The notes: generated by a model from the sequence alone, not told the origin. DNA of 64,000 bases from Microbacterium enclense (GCA_038182865.1 CP116226.1:992001-1056000); one strand, 5' to 3'. Positions 53,684-63,478 are shown, counted from the stretch's first letter. A program made the numbers and translations.

Positions 53684-53740
53684 TGAGTGTCCAAAACACC
53701 CGGACGCCTCAGAAAATCGTCCGGGTGTTTTGGACACTCA
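53684..53740. repeat. 57-bp inverted-repeat element, copy 3
   Basis: Perfect 22-bp arms (53684-53705 and 53719-53740), extendable to 25 bp, flank a 13-nt loop. It sits in a convergent spacer between the PLDc_N and arfB genes, unlike the divergent placement of the other two copies. Confidence 0.92.
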
Positions 53741-53793
53741 ACGGGCTGGGGCGCGCGGGCGCGCGGGCGGGCGGGCGCTCGAGCTCCGCGGGC

Positions 53794-54222
53794 TCAGTCG
53801 GTCGGGCGCTGGCGCAGCCTCTTGACGTCGGTGCGGCGCTGCTTCGCGCGCAGGCGGCGCTCGGTCGACCCTCGCGTCGGCTTCGTCGCGCGACGCGGCG
53901 GAGCGGGAGCGCGCACGGCCTCGGCGACGAGCGCGGCGAGGCGCTCGCGCGCGGCGTCGCGGTTGCGCAGCTGATGGCGGTGCTCCGACGCCGCGATCGT
54001 CAGCACCCCGTCGACGAGCCGGTTCCCGAGGCGCTCGATGAGCCGCTCGCGCTGGACCGGTGACAGCGCCGTCGAGGCCCTGGCATCCCACATCAGCTCC
54101 ACGCGCGAATCGGCGGTGTTCACGCCCTGTCCCCCCGGACCCGATGAGCGCGAGAAGCGCCATGACAGCTCGGCCGCGGGGATCACCAGCCCCGCGCTCA
54201 CGCGCACGTCGTTCTCGGCCAT
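53794..54222 (-). CDS. arfB: alternative ribosome-rescue peptidyl-tRNA hydrolase
   Basis: A 142-residue ArfB (YaeJ) homologue: RSSGPGGQGVNTADSRVELMWD contains the catalytic GGQ, and the C-terminal tail is basic (AKQRRTDVKRLRQR), as needed to sit in the ribosome mRNA channel. It releases peptides from ribosomes stalled without a stop codon. Length is typical; it is too short for RF1/RF2. ATG at 54222. Confidence 0.93.
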   Translation of the reverse strand: MAENDVRVSAGLVIPAAELSWRFSRSSGPGGQGVNTADSRVELMWDARASTALSPVQRERLIERLGNRLVDGVLTIAASEHRHQLRNRDAARERLAALVAEAVRAPAPPRRATKPTRGSTERRLRAKQRRTDVKRLRQRPTD

Positions 54223-54556
54223 GCCTCCATCATGCGCGGTCGGCGGCTCTCCTGGCCCGGGCAGCGTCGAGACGGCATCCGGCTGACAAGTCGGCGTCAG
54301 CCTGCAACGGAGAGGTCAGCGAGGTGCAGTCTCGCGAACGGAACGCCCGCGCGGACGCCGCCCCGGGCACGGGGCGAGCCCGCACGCGGTGGGCCGACCC
54401 CGCGCGCCCGTAAGAACGCCGTATGCGTCGGTCACCGACCCGTAGGGAAACCGTGAGGATGCCCGGATGCCACGCCCCGGGCGCGTTTGATCGACAGATG
54501 TGCCGCCCCGCGGCGCCCGCGGTCCGCCGCGGCCCTGTCTTCATCCTGGAGTCGTC
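54223..54556. other. gene-free leader upstream of the kdp operon
   Basis: 334 bp between divergent arfB and the first kdp ORF. No gene is seen. It is where the kdp promoter and KdpE-binding site should be, but no clear direct repeat or promoter hexamers were found, and no riboswitch fold could be confirmed by eye. Confidence 0.4.
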
Positions 54557-54697
54557 GTGCTCGATGCCGTCTTCCTCGCCGCGACTGTCGCGCTCTTCGC
54601 GCTGGTCGCCCTCGTCGCCAAGGGGGTCGAGAAGCTCGGCCCTGAGGCCCGCCCCTCGTCCGCCCGCCCCTCAGGGCGCGGAGGCGAGCACTCGTGA
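54557..54697 (+). CDS. small membrane protein at the head of the kdp operon
   Basis: 46 codons from a GTG with GGAG 5 bp upstream. A single membrane helix (LDAVFLAATVALFALVALVA) is followed by KGVEKLGPEARPS... Its TGA overlaps the GTG of kdpF (GTGA), a tight coupling that supports real translation. It resembles KdpF in style but is a separate, second mini-protein. It may be an additional structural or regulatory peptide of the Kdp complex. Confidence 0.6.
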   Translation: MLDAVFLAATVALFALVALVAKGVEKLGPEARPSSARPSGRGGEHS

Positions 54698-54783
54698 TCT
54701 TCTTCTCCATCCTGGCCGCCGTGCTCGCGGTCGCCGCCGTGGTGTACCTCGTGGTCGCCCTCGTCCGCCCCGAGAAGTTCTGA
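54694..54783 (+). CDS. kdpF: KdpF small subunit of K+-transporting ATPase
   Basis: 29 residues from a GTG: one membrane helix (ILAAVLAVAAVVYLVVALV) ending RPEKF, the standard KdpF C-terminus. It stabilises the KdpABC complex. The kdpA ATG begins 1 bp after its stop. It was found by reading the gap directly before kdpA. Confidence 0.85.
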   Translation: MIFFSILAAVLAVAAVVYLVVALVRPEKF

Positions 54784-54784
54784 C

Positions 54785-56470
54785 ATGGATGCCGGAACCA
54801 TCTGGTCCATCGTCCTGACCAGCCTCACGCTGCTCGTCGCCCTGGGCCTGGCCTACCGCCCGCTGGGCGACTACATCGCCCGCATCTACACCGGCGAGCG
54901 CGACCTCGCCGTCGAGCGCGGCACTTACCGCCTGATCGGCGTCGACCCGCGCGGCGCGCAGACCTGGCAGGCGTACCTGCGCTCGGTGCTGCTCTTCTCG
55001 TTCGTGGGCGTCGTGATCGTCTACGCGCTCCTGCGTCTGCAGACGGTGCTGCCGTTCTCGCTGGGTCTCGAGGCGCCGAGCGAGGCCCTGTCGTTCAACA
55101 CCGCCATCTCGTTCGTGACCAACACGAACTGGCAGTCGTACGGCGGCGAGACCACCCTGGGCTACACCGCGCAGTTCGCCGCCCTCACGGTGCAGAACTT
55201 CGTGAGCGCCGCCGTCGGCATCGCCGTGGCCGTCGCTCTCGTCCGCGGCTTCGCGTACCGACGCAGCGGCGTGATCGGCAACTTCTGGGTCGACCTCGTC
55301 CGCGGCACCTACCGCCTGCTGCTGCCGTTCTCGGTGATCGCCGCGATCGTGCTGCTCGCGGGTGGCGTCATCCAGAACCTCACCGGGTTCACGGATGCCA
55401 CGACCCTCGCGGGCGCGGCCCAGTCCATCCCGGGTGGGCCGGTGGCCTCGCAGGAGGCCATCAAGCTGCTCGGCACGAATGGCGGCGGCATCTTCAACGT
55501 CAACTCCGCCCACCCGTTTGAGAACCCGACGCCCTGGACGAACCTGTTCGAGATCTTCCTCATGCTCGTGATCCCGTTCTCGCTCCCCCGCGCTTTCGGC
55601 CGCATCGTCGGCGACGACCGCCAGGGGTACACGATCCTGGGCGTGATGGGCGCGATCTTCGTGGCCTCCACCGCCCTGCTCACCTGGGCCGAGATGGCCG
55701 GCGCCGGCACCGCGCCCCAGCTCGCGGGCGGCGCGATGGAGGGCAAGGAGGTGCGTTTCGGCATCTTCGGCTCGACGCTGTTCGGCTCCACCAGCACGCT
55801 CACCTCGACCGGCGCCGTGAACTCGATGCACGACAGCTACACGGCGCTGGGCGGCGGGATGCCGATGATCAACATGATGCTCGGCGAGGTCGCCCCCGGC
55901 GGCGTCGGGTCGGGCCTGTACGGCATGCTCATCCTCGCCGTGATCGCCGTGTTCGTCGGCGGGCTGCTCATCGGCCGCACGCCCGAGTACCTCGGCAAGA
56001 AGATCGGCCCGCGCGAGATCAAGCTCGCGAGCCTGTATATCCTCGTCACGCCCACCCTCGTGCTGGCGGGGACCGCGCTGAGCTTCGGGGTTCCCGGCAT
56101 CCGTTCCGACGTCGAAAGCACCTCGATCCTCAACCCGGGCGTGCACGGCCTGAGCGAAGTGCTCTACGCGTTCACCTCGGCGGCGAACAACAACGGCTCC
56201 GCGTTCGCGGGGCTCACGGCCAACACCCCGTGGTTCAACACGGCGCTGGCCGTAGCGATGCTGCTGGGGCGCTTCCTCCCGATCGTCTTCGTGCTGGCCC
56301 TGGCCGGAGCGCTGGCGGCTCAGGATGCCGTGCCGGCCACGGCCGGAACCCTGCCGACGCACCGCCCGCAGTTCGCGGGTCTGCTCGCCGGCGTGGCCGT
56401 GATCGTGACGGCCCTCACCTACTTCCCGGTCCTGACCCTCGGACCCCTCGCTGAAGGACTTGTTCGCTGA
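54785..56470 (+). CDS. kdpA: K+-transporting ATPase subunit KdpA
   Basis: A 561-residue channel-like subunit with the four selectivity-filter loops: TNTNWQSYGGE, LGTNGGGIFNVNSAHPFENP, GAVNSMHDSYTALGGGMPM and TSAANNNGSAF. About ten membrane helices. It binds and moves K+ through the KdpFABC complex in the inner membrane. Its stop overlaps the ATG of kdpB by one base. Normal length. Confidence 0.96.
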   Translation: MDAGTIWSIVLTSLTLLVALGLAYRPLGDYIARIYTGERDLAVERGTYRLIGVDPRGAQTWQAYLRSVLLFSFVGVVIVYALLRLQTVLPFSLGLEAPSEALSFNTAISFVTNTNWQSYGGETTLGYTAQFAALTVQNFVSAAVGIAVAVALVRGFAYRRSGVIGNFWVDLVRGTYRLLLPFSVIAAIVLLAGGVIQNLTGFTDATTLAGAAQSIPGGPVASQEAIKLLGTNGGGIFNVNSAHPFENPTPWTNLFEIFLMLVIPFSLPRAFGRIVGDDRQGYTILGVMGAIFVASTALLTWAEMAGAGTAPQLAGGAMEGKEVRFGIFGSTLFGSTSTLTSTGAVNSMHDSYTALGGGMPMINMMLGEVAPGGVGSGLYGMLILAVIAVFVGGLLIGRTPEYLGKKIGPREIKLASLYILVTPTLVLAGTALSFGVPGIRSDVESTSILNPGVHGLSEVLYAFTSAANNNGSAFAGLTANTPWFNTALAVAMLLGRFLPIVFVLALAGALAAQDAVPATAGTLPTHRPQFAGLLAGVAVIVTALTYFPVLTLGPLAEGLVR

Positions 56471-58620
56471 TGTCCACCCTGACCCACATCCCGGCCGCCG
56501 AAGCGCCCGCCGCCGAAGCCCCGCGCCGCGCGTTCAGCGCCGCGCAGATCGTCGCCGCCCTGCCGGGCGCGGCGAGGAAGCTCAACCCTGCCGCGCAGTG
56601 GCGCAACCCCGTGATGTTCCTCGTGTGGGTCGGTGCGGCCCTGACGACGCTGATCGCCCTGGCCGAACCGTTCCTCGGCGGTGACACCGGCCTGCCCTTC
56701 GGGTTCACGTGGGGCATCGCCGTATGGCTGTGGCTCACGGTGTTCTTCGCGAACATCGCCGAGTCGGTGGCCGAGGGCCGCGGCAAGGCGCAGGCGGCGA
56801 CCCTGCGCAAGACCCGCACGACGACCTCGGCCCGCCGCGTGGTCGCGTACTCCCCCGCGGATCCCGCGGCCCGGAACGCCGCGACCGAGGACGTCCCCTC
56901 GGGCGACCTGCGCGTCGGCGACGTCGTGCTCGTCGAGACGGGCGAGCTGATCCCCGGCGACGGCGACATCGTGCACGGCATCGCGACCGTCGACGAGTCG
57001 GCGATCACGGGCGAGTCCGCCCCGGTCGTCCGCGAATCGGGCGGCGACCGCAGCGCCGTCACCGGCGGTACGCGCGTGCTCAGCGACCGGATCGTGGTGA
57101 GAATCACCTCCAAGCCCGGCGAGACCTTCGTCGACCGGATGATCGCGCTCGTCGAGGGCGCCTCGCGCCAGCGCACGCCGAACGAGATCGCGCTGAACAT
57201 CCTGCTCGCGAGCCTGTCGATCGTCTTCGTCGTCGTGGTTCTCGTGCTGAACCCCATCGCGTCCTACGCCGCGTCGCCCGTCTCGATCCCCGTGCTCGTG
57301 GCGCTGCTCGTCTGCCTCATCCCCACGACCATCGGGGCGCTGCTGAGCGCGATCGGCATCGCGGGCATGGACCGTCTCGTGCAGCGGAACGTCCTGGCCA
57401 TGTCGGGCCGCGCGGTCGAGGCCGCGGGAGACGTCACCACGCTGCTGCTGGATAAGACCGGCACCATCACCTACGGCAACCGGCGGGCCTCGGCGTTCGT
57501 GCCCCTGAAGGGCGTCGGCGGGCCGGAGCTGGCGGAGTACGCCTCGCTGTCGTCGCAGGCCGACCCCACGCCCGAGGGGGTCTCGGTGGTCGAGTTGGCC
57601 GCCGCGCGGGGCATCGTCGCCGAGATGCCCCGGGGCGCGGAGCCCGTGCCCTTCACGGCCCAGACCCGCATGAGCGGCCTCGACCTCGTCGACGGCACGC
57701 AGGTGCGGAAGGGCGCGGCATCCGCCGTGGTGGCCTGGCTCGACGGTCAGGGCGCGACGGTGCCCGACGCCACCCGTGCCGAACTCCTGAAGTTCACGAA
57801 CGAGATCGCCGAGTCCGGCGGAACCCCGCTGGTGGTGGCGACCCTGGCCCCCGATTCCTCAGGAGTTTCGCACGACCGCGGGCGCGTGCTCGGCGTCATC
57901 CACCTCAAGGACGTCGTCAAAGACGGCCTGCGCGAGCGCTTCGGCGAACTGCGCGCGATGGGTATCCGCACCGTGATGATCACGGGCGACAATCCGCTCA
58001 CCGCGAAGGCCATCGCCGCCGAGGCCGGCGTCGACGACTTCCTCGCCGAAGCCACCCCCGAAGACAAGCTCGCGCTCATCCAGCGCGAGCAGGAGGGCGG
58101 CAACCTCGTCGCCATGACCGGCGACGGCACGAACGACGCCCCCGCCCTGGCGCAGGCCGACGTGGGTGTCGCGATGAACACGGGCACCTCGGCCGCGAAG
58201 GAGGCCGGCAACATGGTCGACCTCGACAGCGACCCGACCAAGCTCATCGACATCGTCCGCATCGGCAAACAGCTGCTCATCACGCGCGGCGCGCTCACGA
58301 CGTTCTCGCTGGCCAATGACATCGCGAAGTACTTCGCCATCATCCCGGCGATGTTCATGGGCGTCTTCCCGGGCCTCGCGGTCCTGAACATCATGCAGCT
58401 GTCGTCGCCGGCATCCGCGGTGCTCAGCGCGATCATCTTCAACGCGATCGTCATCATCGTGCTCATCCCCCTCGCCCTGCGCGGAGTGAAATACCGCGCG
58501 GCGAGCGCGTCGAGCATCCTCAGCCGCAACCTGCTCGTCTACGGGCTCGGCGGCGTCCTCGTCCCCTTCATCGGCATCAAGCTCATCGACCTCGTCGTGA
58601 GCCTGCTCCCCGGCTTCTGA
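56470..58620 (+). CDS. kdpB: K+-transporting ATPase catalytic subunit KdpB
   Basis: A 716-residue P-type ATPase. It has ITGESAPV (actuator TGES), LLLDKTGTITYGNR (phosphorylated Asp), and TGDGTNDAPALAQADVGVAMNTGT (hinge). A slightly long Ala-rich N-terminus precedes the first helix. It provides ATP-driven energy for K+ uptake together with KdpA and KdpC. All key residues look intact. Confidence 0.97.
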   Translation: MSTLTHIPAAEAPAAEAPRRAFSAAQIVAALPGAARKLNPAAQWRNPVMFLVWVGAALTTLIALAEPFLGGDTGLPFGFTWGIAVWLWLTVFFANIAESVAEGRGKAQAATLRKTRTTTSARRVVAYSPADPAARNAATEDVPSGDLRVGDVVLVETGELIPGDGDIVHGIATVDESAITGESAPVVRESGGDRSAVTGGTRVLSDRIVVRITSKPGETFVDRMIALVEGASRQRTPNEIALNILLASLSIVFVVVVLVLNPIASYAASPVSIPVLVALLVCLIPTTIGALLSAIGIAGMDRLVQRNVLAMSGRAVEAAGDVTTLLLDKTGTITYGNRRASAFVPLKGVGGPELAEYASLSSQADPTPEGVSVVELAAARGIVAEMPRGAEPVPFTAQTRMSGLDLVDGTQVRKGAASAVVAWLDGQGATVPDATRAELLKFTNEIAESGGTPLVVATLAPDSSGVSHDRGRVLGVIHLKDVVKDGLRERFGELRAMGIRTVMITGDNPLTAKAIAAEAGVDDFLAEATPEDKLALIQREQEGGNLVAMTGDGTNDAPALAQADVGVAMNTGTSAAKEAGNMVDLDSDPTKLIDIVRIGKQLLITRGALTTFSLANDIAKYFAIIPAMFMGVFPGLAVLNIMQLSSPASAVLSAIIFNAIVIIVLIPLALRGVKYRAASASSILSRNLLVYGLGGVLVPFIGIKLIDLVVSLLPGF

Positions 58621-58631
58621 AAGGCCCCGTC

Positions 58632-59216
58632 ATGCGCACCACCCTGCGTACCGCCGGCGTCGCCGTCCGCGCGATGCTCGTCTTCACCGCCGTGCTCGGT
58701 GTCGGCTACATGCTCCTGATCACGGCGATCGGGCAGGTCGCCCTGCCGTTCCAGGCCAACGGCTCGCTCGTCCGCTCCGCCGACGGCGCCGTGATCGGCT
58801 CGACGCTGATCGGGCAGTCGTTCCAGGATGCCGACGGCCGAGCGCTCCCGCAGTACTTCCAGTCGCGTCCGTCCGCCGCCTCCTACGACGCCGGCGCCTC
58901 GACCGGCTCGAACCTCGGCCCGGAGAACAGCGACCTCATCGCCTCGATCCAGCAGGGGCGGTCGGACTTCCTCGCCCTGAACGGCGACGGCTCGATCCCC
59001 GCCGACGCCGTCACCGCCTCCGGTTCCGGCCTCGACCCCGACATCTCCGTCGCCAACGCCGAACGCCAGGTCGCGCGGGTCGCCGAGGCCCGCGGCATCC
59101 CGGCGTCCGACGTCGAGGCACTCGTCGCCGCGCACACGCTGCCGCGTGACCTCGGGTATCTCGGCGATCCCCGCGTGAACGTGTTCGAGCTGAATCGCGC
59201 ACTCGACGCACGATGA
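58632..59216 (+). CDS. kdpC: K+-transporting ATPase subunit KdpC
   Basis: A 194-residue subunit with one N-terminal helix (RAMLVFTAVLGVGYMLLITAIGQV) and the conserved external part: GSTLIGQSFQ, YFQSRPSA, SGSNLGPENSDL-like (here TGSNLGPENSDL), ASGSGLDPDIS and NVFELNRALD. It assists ATP binding by KdpB. It follows kdpB by 11 bp. Confidence 0.95.
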   Translation: MRTTLRTAGVAVRAMLVFTAVLGVGYMLLITAIGQVALPFQANGSLVRSADGAVIGSTLIGQSFQDADGRALPQYFQSRPSAASYDAGASTGSNLGPENSDLIASIQQGRSDFLALNGDGSIPADAVTASGSGLDPDISVANAERQVARVAEARGIPASDVEALVAAHTLPRDLGYLGDPRVNVFELNRALDAR

Positions 59217-59344
59217 GCGACGAGAATCGCTGACATGGCTGTCGTCGCGTCCCCCGCCGTCGCGCTCCCCGCGCGGCGGCGGCGTCACGCGCGAGTCACG
59301 GGCCCGTCGACGAGCTCAGGGGCCCGGGGCGCGGGAGGGCGGCC

Positions 59345-61960
59345 GTGAAGCGCGGCACGCTGCGCGTGCTGCTCGGCATGGCGCCGGGCGTGGGCAAGAC
59401 GTACGAGATGCTCGAAGAGGGCCGTCGCCTCCGTGACGAGGGCCGCGATGTCGTCATCGCCGTCGTCGAGACACACGGTCGTGCCGCCACCGCCGCCCAG
59501 GCCGACGGCCTCGAGGTCGTCGCGCGTCGCACCGTCGCCCATCGCGGAGTCGCCCTGGAGGAGATGGACCTGGACGCCGTGCTCGAACGGCATCCGCGAA
59601 TCGCCCTCGTCGACGAGCTCGCGCACACCAACGCCCCCGGCTCACGCAACGACAAGCGCTGGATCGACGTCGACGAGCTGCTCGACGCCGGGATCGACGT
59701 CATCACGACGGTCAACGTGCAGCACATCGCCTCACTGAACGATGTCGTCGAGAAGATCACCGGGGTCGTGCAGCGCGAGACGGTTCCGGATGCCGTCGTC
59801 CGCGCCGCCGACCAGATCGAGGTCGTCGACCTGGCACCGCAGTCGCTGCGCGACCGGCTCGCGGCGGGCTCGGTGTACCCCGCGGAGCGCATCGACGCGG
59901 CCCTGTCGAACTACTTCCGCCTCGGCAATCTCACGGCGCTGCGCGAGCTCGCGCTGCTGTGGCTCGCCGACGAGGTCGACTCCGCCCTGCAGCGCTACCG
60001 CGTCGAACAGGGAATCGAGGGGTCGTGGCAGGCCCGTGAGCGCGTGGTGGTCGCGCTGACCGGCGGCCCGGAGGGAGAGACGCTCCTCCGCCGCGGCGCG
60101 CGTATCGCCGCGCGCTCGGCCGGCGGCGAACTGCTCGCGGTGCACGTGTCGAGCCAGGACGGCCTGCGCGCGAGCACGCCCGGCGCCCTCGACCAGCAGC
60201 GCGCACTCGTCGAGCAGCTCGGCGGCACGTACCACCAGGTCATCGGCGACGACGTGGCCACGGCACTCGTCGACTTCGCCCGCTCGGTCAACGCCTCGCA
60301 GCTCGTGATCGGCGTCAGCCGGCGCGGTCGCCTCGGCGCCGCCCTGACCGGGCCCGGCATCGGCAACACCGTCATCCGCGCCTCCGGCGACATCGACGTG
60401 CACATCGTCAACCACGCGCGCGCCGGCGGCCGGTTCGCCCTCCCCCGCCTCTCCGGGCCCGCGCTGAGCGCGAAGCGGCGCATCCTCGGCTTCGTCACGG
60501 CGCTCGTGGGCGGCCCCCTCATCTCGCTGCTCCTGCTGGCCACCGGCTCCGACGACTCGATCACCACCGACGTCCTCTCCTACCAGCTGCTCGTCGTGGT
60601 CGTCGCGCTGATCGGCGGCATCTGGCCGGCGGTGTTCGCGGCCGTGCTGTCGGGGGTCACCCTCGACTTCCTGTTCATCGCGCCGCTGTACACCGTGACG
60701 ATCAGCGACCCCGTCCACGCGATCGCGCTCGTGCTCTACGTCGTGATCGCGATGCTCGTGAGCATCGTCGTCGACCAGGCCGCACGCCGTGCCCGCGCCG
60801 CCCGCCGCGCGGCCGCCGAAGCCGAGCTGCTCGCGACCGTGGCCGGCAGCGTGCTGCGCGGGGAGAGTGCTGTGCCCGCGCTCGTCAGCCGCGCACGCGA
60901 AGCCTTCGGCCTCTCCGGGGTGCGCCTGCTCGCCGCCGATGGTCGCGTGCTCGCCACCGACGGGGAGCCCGTCCGCGACGATCGGCGCACCACGATGCCG
61001 GTCGGCGACGGCCGCGCGACCCTCGAACTTCACGGCGGAGACCTGGATGCCGGCGGCCGCCGCCTCCTCGATGTCGTCGTCGCTCAGCTCGCCGCCGCCC
61101 TCGAACGCGCCGATCTCGCCGAGACCGCCGCCGAGGCGGGGGCACTGGCGGAGACCGACCAGGTGCGCAGCGCCCTGCTCTCGGCCGTCAGCCATGACCT
61201 TCGGCGCCCCCTGGCATCCGCCGTCGCCGCCCTCGGAGGACTCCGCGCCGCCGGCGACAACCTGTCGGACGACGATCGCCGAGAACTGCTCGAAACGGCG
61301 GACGAGAGCCTCGCGACCCTCTCGGTACTCGTCACAGACCTTCTCGACGTCAGCCGGGTACAGGCGGGGGTCCTCGCCGTGTCGCTCGCGCCCGTCGACG
61401 CCGCCGACGTCGTGATCGCGGCCCTCGACGAGCTGGGCCTCGGCCCCGACGAGGTGGAGCTCGCGCTCGATCCCGACCTGCCGTCTTTGCGCGCCGACGG
61501 CGTGCTGCTGCAGCGCGTGCTCGTCAACGTCCTCGCCAACGCCCAGCGCTACACGCCCGCCGGCGGACGCGCGCGGATCGCGACGAGCCGTCTCGGCGGC
61601 ATCGCCGAGATCCGCGTGATCGACCACGGACCGGGCATCGCCGCGGAGCGCCGCGACGACATGTTCTCGCCGTTCCAGCGCCTCGGCGACACCGACAACA
61701 CCGCGGGCCTCGGCCTCGGCCTCGCGCTCTCCCGCGGCTTCGCCGAGGGGATGGGCGGAACCCTGACCCCCGAGGACACCCCCGGGGGCGGTCTGACGAT
61801 GGTGGTGGCGCTGCCGATCGCCGACGCCACCACCGACGCCACCGCGGGCTCCCGCTCGAGCAGCGCCGCGGATGTGGCATCCGGGATCAGGGTGCCCCGC
61901 GCCCCGCGCGAACCGGACGCCCGGCCCGCGGCATCCGCTCCTCGAAAGGACGCCCCGTGA
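59345..61960 (+). CDS. kdpD: sensor histidine kinase KdpD
   Basis: An 871-residue osmosensitive K+ sensor kinase from a GTG preceded by GGGAGG. The N-terminal KdpD domain has Walker A GMAPGVGKTYEML and Walker B LVDELAHTN. A UspA-like domain follows, then four membrane helices (about 375-475), a GAF-like region, HisKA with LLSAVSHDLRRPL (phospho-His) and HATPase with LVNVLANAQRYTP and GLGLGLALSRGF. The stop overlaps the kdpE ATG. All domains are intact. Confidence 0.95.
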   Translation: MKRGTLRVLLGMAPGVGKTYEMLEEGRRLRDEGRDVVIAVVETHGRAATAAQADGLEVVARRTVAHRGVALEEMDLDAVLERHPRIALVDELAHTNAPGSRNDKRWIDVDELLDAGIDVITTVNVQHIASLNDVVEKITGVVQRETVPDAVVRAADQIEVVDLAPQSLRDRLAAGSVYPAERIDAALSNYFRLGNLTALRELALLWLADEVDSALQRYRVEQGIEGSWQARERVVVALTGGPEGETLLRRGARIAARSAGGELLAVHVSSQDGLRASTPGALDQQRALVEQLGGTYHQVIGDDVATALVDFARSVNASQLVIGVSRRGRLGAALTGPGIGNTVIRASGDIDVHIVNHARAGGRFALPRLSGPALSAKRRILGFVTALVGGPLISLLLLATGSDDSITTDVLSYQLLVVVVALIGGIWPAVFAAVLSGVTLDFLFIAPLYTVTISDPVHAIALVLYVVIAMLVSIVVDQAARRARAARRAAAEAELLATVAGSVLRGESAVPALVSRAREAFGLSGVRLLAADGRVLATDGEPVRDDRRTTMPVGDGRATLELHGGDLDAGGRRLLDVVVAQLAAALERADLAETAAEAGALAETDQVRSALLSAVSHDLRRPLASAVAALGGLRAAGDNLSDDDRRELLETADESLATLSVLVTDLLDVSRVQAGVLAVSLAPVDAADVVIAALDELGLGPDEVELALDPDLPSLRADGVLLQRVLVNVLANAQRYTPAGGRARIATSRLGGIAEIRVIDHGPGIAAERRDDMFSPFQRLGDTDNTAGLGLGLALSRGFAEGMGGTLTPEDTPGGGLTMVVALPIADATTDATAGSRSSSAADVASGIRVPRAPREPDARPAASAPRKDAP

Positions 61961-62629
61961 AGATCCTGATCGCCGACGACGACCCGCAGCTGGTCCGGGC
62001 GTTGCGCATCACGCTCGCCGCCCACGGCTACGACGTCGTGGCCGCGGCCGACGGGGCGGCTGCGATCACGCTGGCCGCGCACGCTCACCCCGACATCGTG
62101 CTGTTGGATCTCGGGATGCCGCACCTCGACGGCGTGCAGGTGATCCAGGCGCTGCGCGGGTGGACGAGTGCTCCGATCATCGTGGTCTCGGGGCGCACGG
62201 GCTCGGCCGACAAGGTCGACGCGCTCGATGCGGGCGCTGACGACTACGTCACTAAGCCGTTCCAGATCGACGAGCTGCTCGCCCGACTGCGCGTGCACGC
62301 GCGTCGCACCGCCCCCCTCGCCCGGGGAGTCGGTCGTGCGCTTCGGGTCCGTCGAGGTCGACCTGGCCGCCAAGGCGGTGCTGCGCGACGGTGCCCGCGT
62401 GCACCTCACGCCGACCGAATGGCGGATGCTGGAGTTCCTGGCCCGAAACCCCGGCTCACTCGTCACACGGCAGACCCTGCTGAAGGAGATCTGGGCGAGC
62501 GAGCAGGTCGCCGACAGCGGGTACCTCCGGCTCTACATGTCGCAACTGCGCAAGAAGCTCGAGGCCGACCCGTCGGCGCCCGTGCACCTGCTCACCGAGC
62601 AGGGCATGGGGTACCGACTGGTGGTGTGA
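61957..62629 (+). pseudogene. kdpE: response regulator KdpE, frameshifted
   Basis: The receiver domain reads in frame from the ATG at 61957: ILIADDDPQ, LLDLGMPHLDG with the phospho-Asp, and DDYVTKPF. At a run of six C (62312-62317) the frame is lost. The OmpR-type winged-helix half (VRFGSVEVDL..., LTPTEWRMLEFLARNPG, YLRLYMSQLRKKLE, ending GMGYRLVV at 62629) lies in the +1 frame. Removing one C restores a normal ~224-residue KdpE. As sequenced, the product would have a receiver domain with a foreign tail. This may be a genuine mutation, a phase-variable run, or an assembly error. Confidence 0.85.
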
Positions 62630-62649
62630 CGACGGACGTCCGGGAACCG

Positions 62650-63478
62650 CTAGTTGAGCACCGGCGGGACCTCGGCCCACACCGCCCGGTCGGCGGTCGT
62701 GGGAGCGGCAGGGATGCGCCCCTCCCCATCGGGCTCGGGGATCGCGGCCAGCAGCGCCCGCGTGTACGGATGCTGCGGAGCCGCCCACAGGTCGGCCGTG
62801 CTCCCCGACTCGAGCACGCGCCCGCCGAACATCACGAACGTGCGGTCGGCGATGCGTCGCACGACGGCGAGGTCATGCGAGATGAACAGCATGCCCGCGC
62901 CGGCTTCGGCGACGAGATCGCGCATCAGCGCGGCGACACTCGTCTGCGTCGAGGCGTCGAGGGCCGAGATCGGCTCGTCGGCCACGAGCAGCGACGGCCG
63001 GGCCGCCAGAGCCCGGGCGATCGCGAGGCGCTGCTTCTGTCCACCCGAGAACTGGTGGGGGAAGCGGGTCGCGACGCTCGCGGGCAATCCGACGCGCTCG
63101 AGCCACTCCCCGACCGTCGATCCTGCCGCTCCGCGAGCCCGAGCCGTCGCGATGCCGTCGGCGATCTGCGTCCCCACCCGGCGGCGAGGGTTGAGCGAGG
63201 TCGACGGGTCCTGGAAGACCATCTGGATGCTGGTGAGGTCGGTCCGACGACGACGCAGCCCGAGCGGCGTGACCGGGACGCCCTGGAACAGCACGGAGCC
63301 GGCCGCCGTCCTCTCGATGCCGACGACGGCGCGCGCGAAGCTCGACTTGCCGCTGCCCGACTCCCCGACCAGCGCCACGGTCTCGCCGGGGGCGACACGC
63401 AGCGAGACATCGTCGACGGCCACCACGGGTGGGGTGCCGGGGTAGCGCACGACCACCCCCCGCGCGTCGAGGACTGCG

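Noticed and set aside
27661..53740. The three 57-bp inverted repeats as ordinary Rho-independent terminators
   Set aside because: No T-run follows them, two of the three lie in divergent spacers where no transcript should end, and the arms are conserved in sequence, which terminators do not need.
54223..54556. A c-di-AMP (ydaO-type) riboswitch before kdp
   Set aside because: Such switches do control potassium genes in some actinobacteria, but I could not find the conserved core in this leader by eye.
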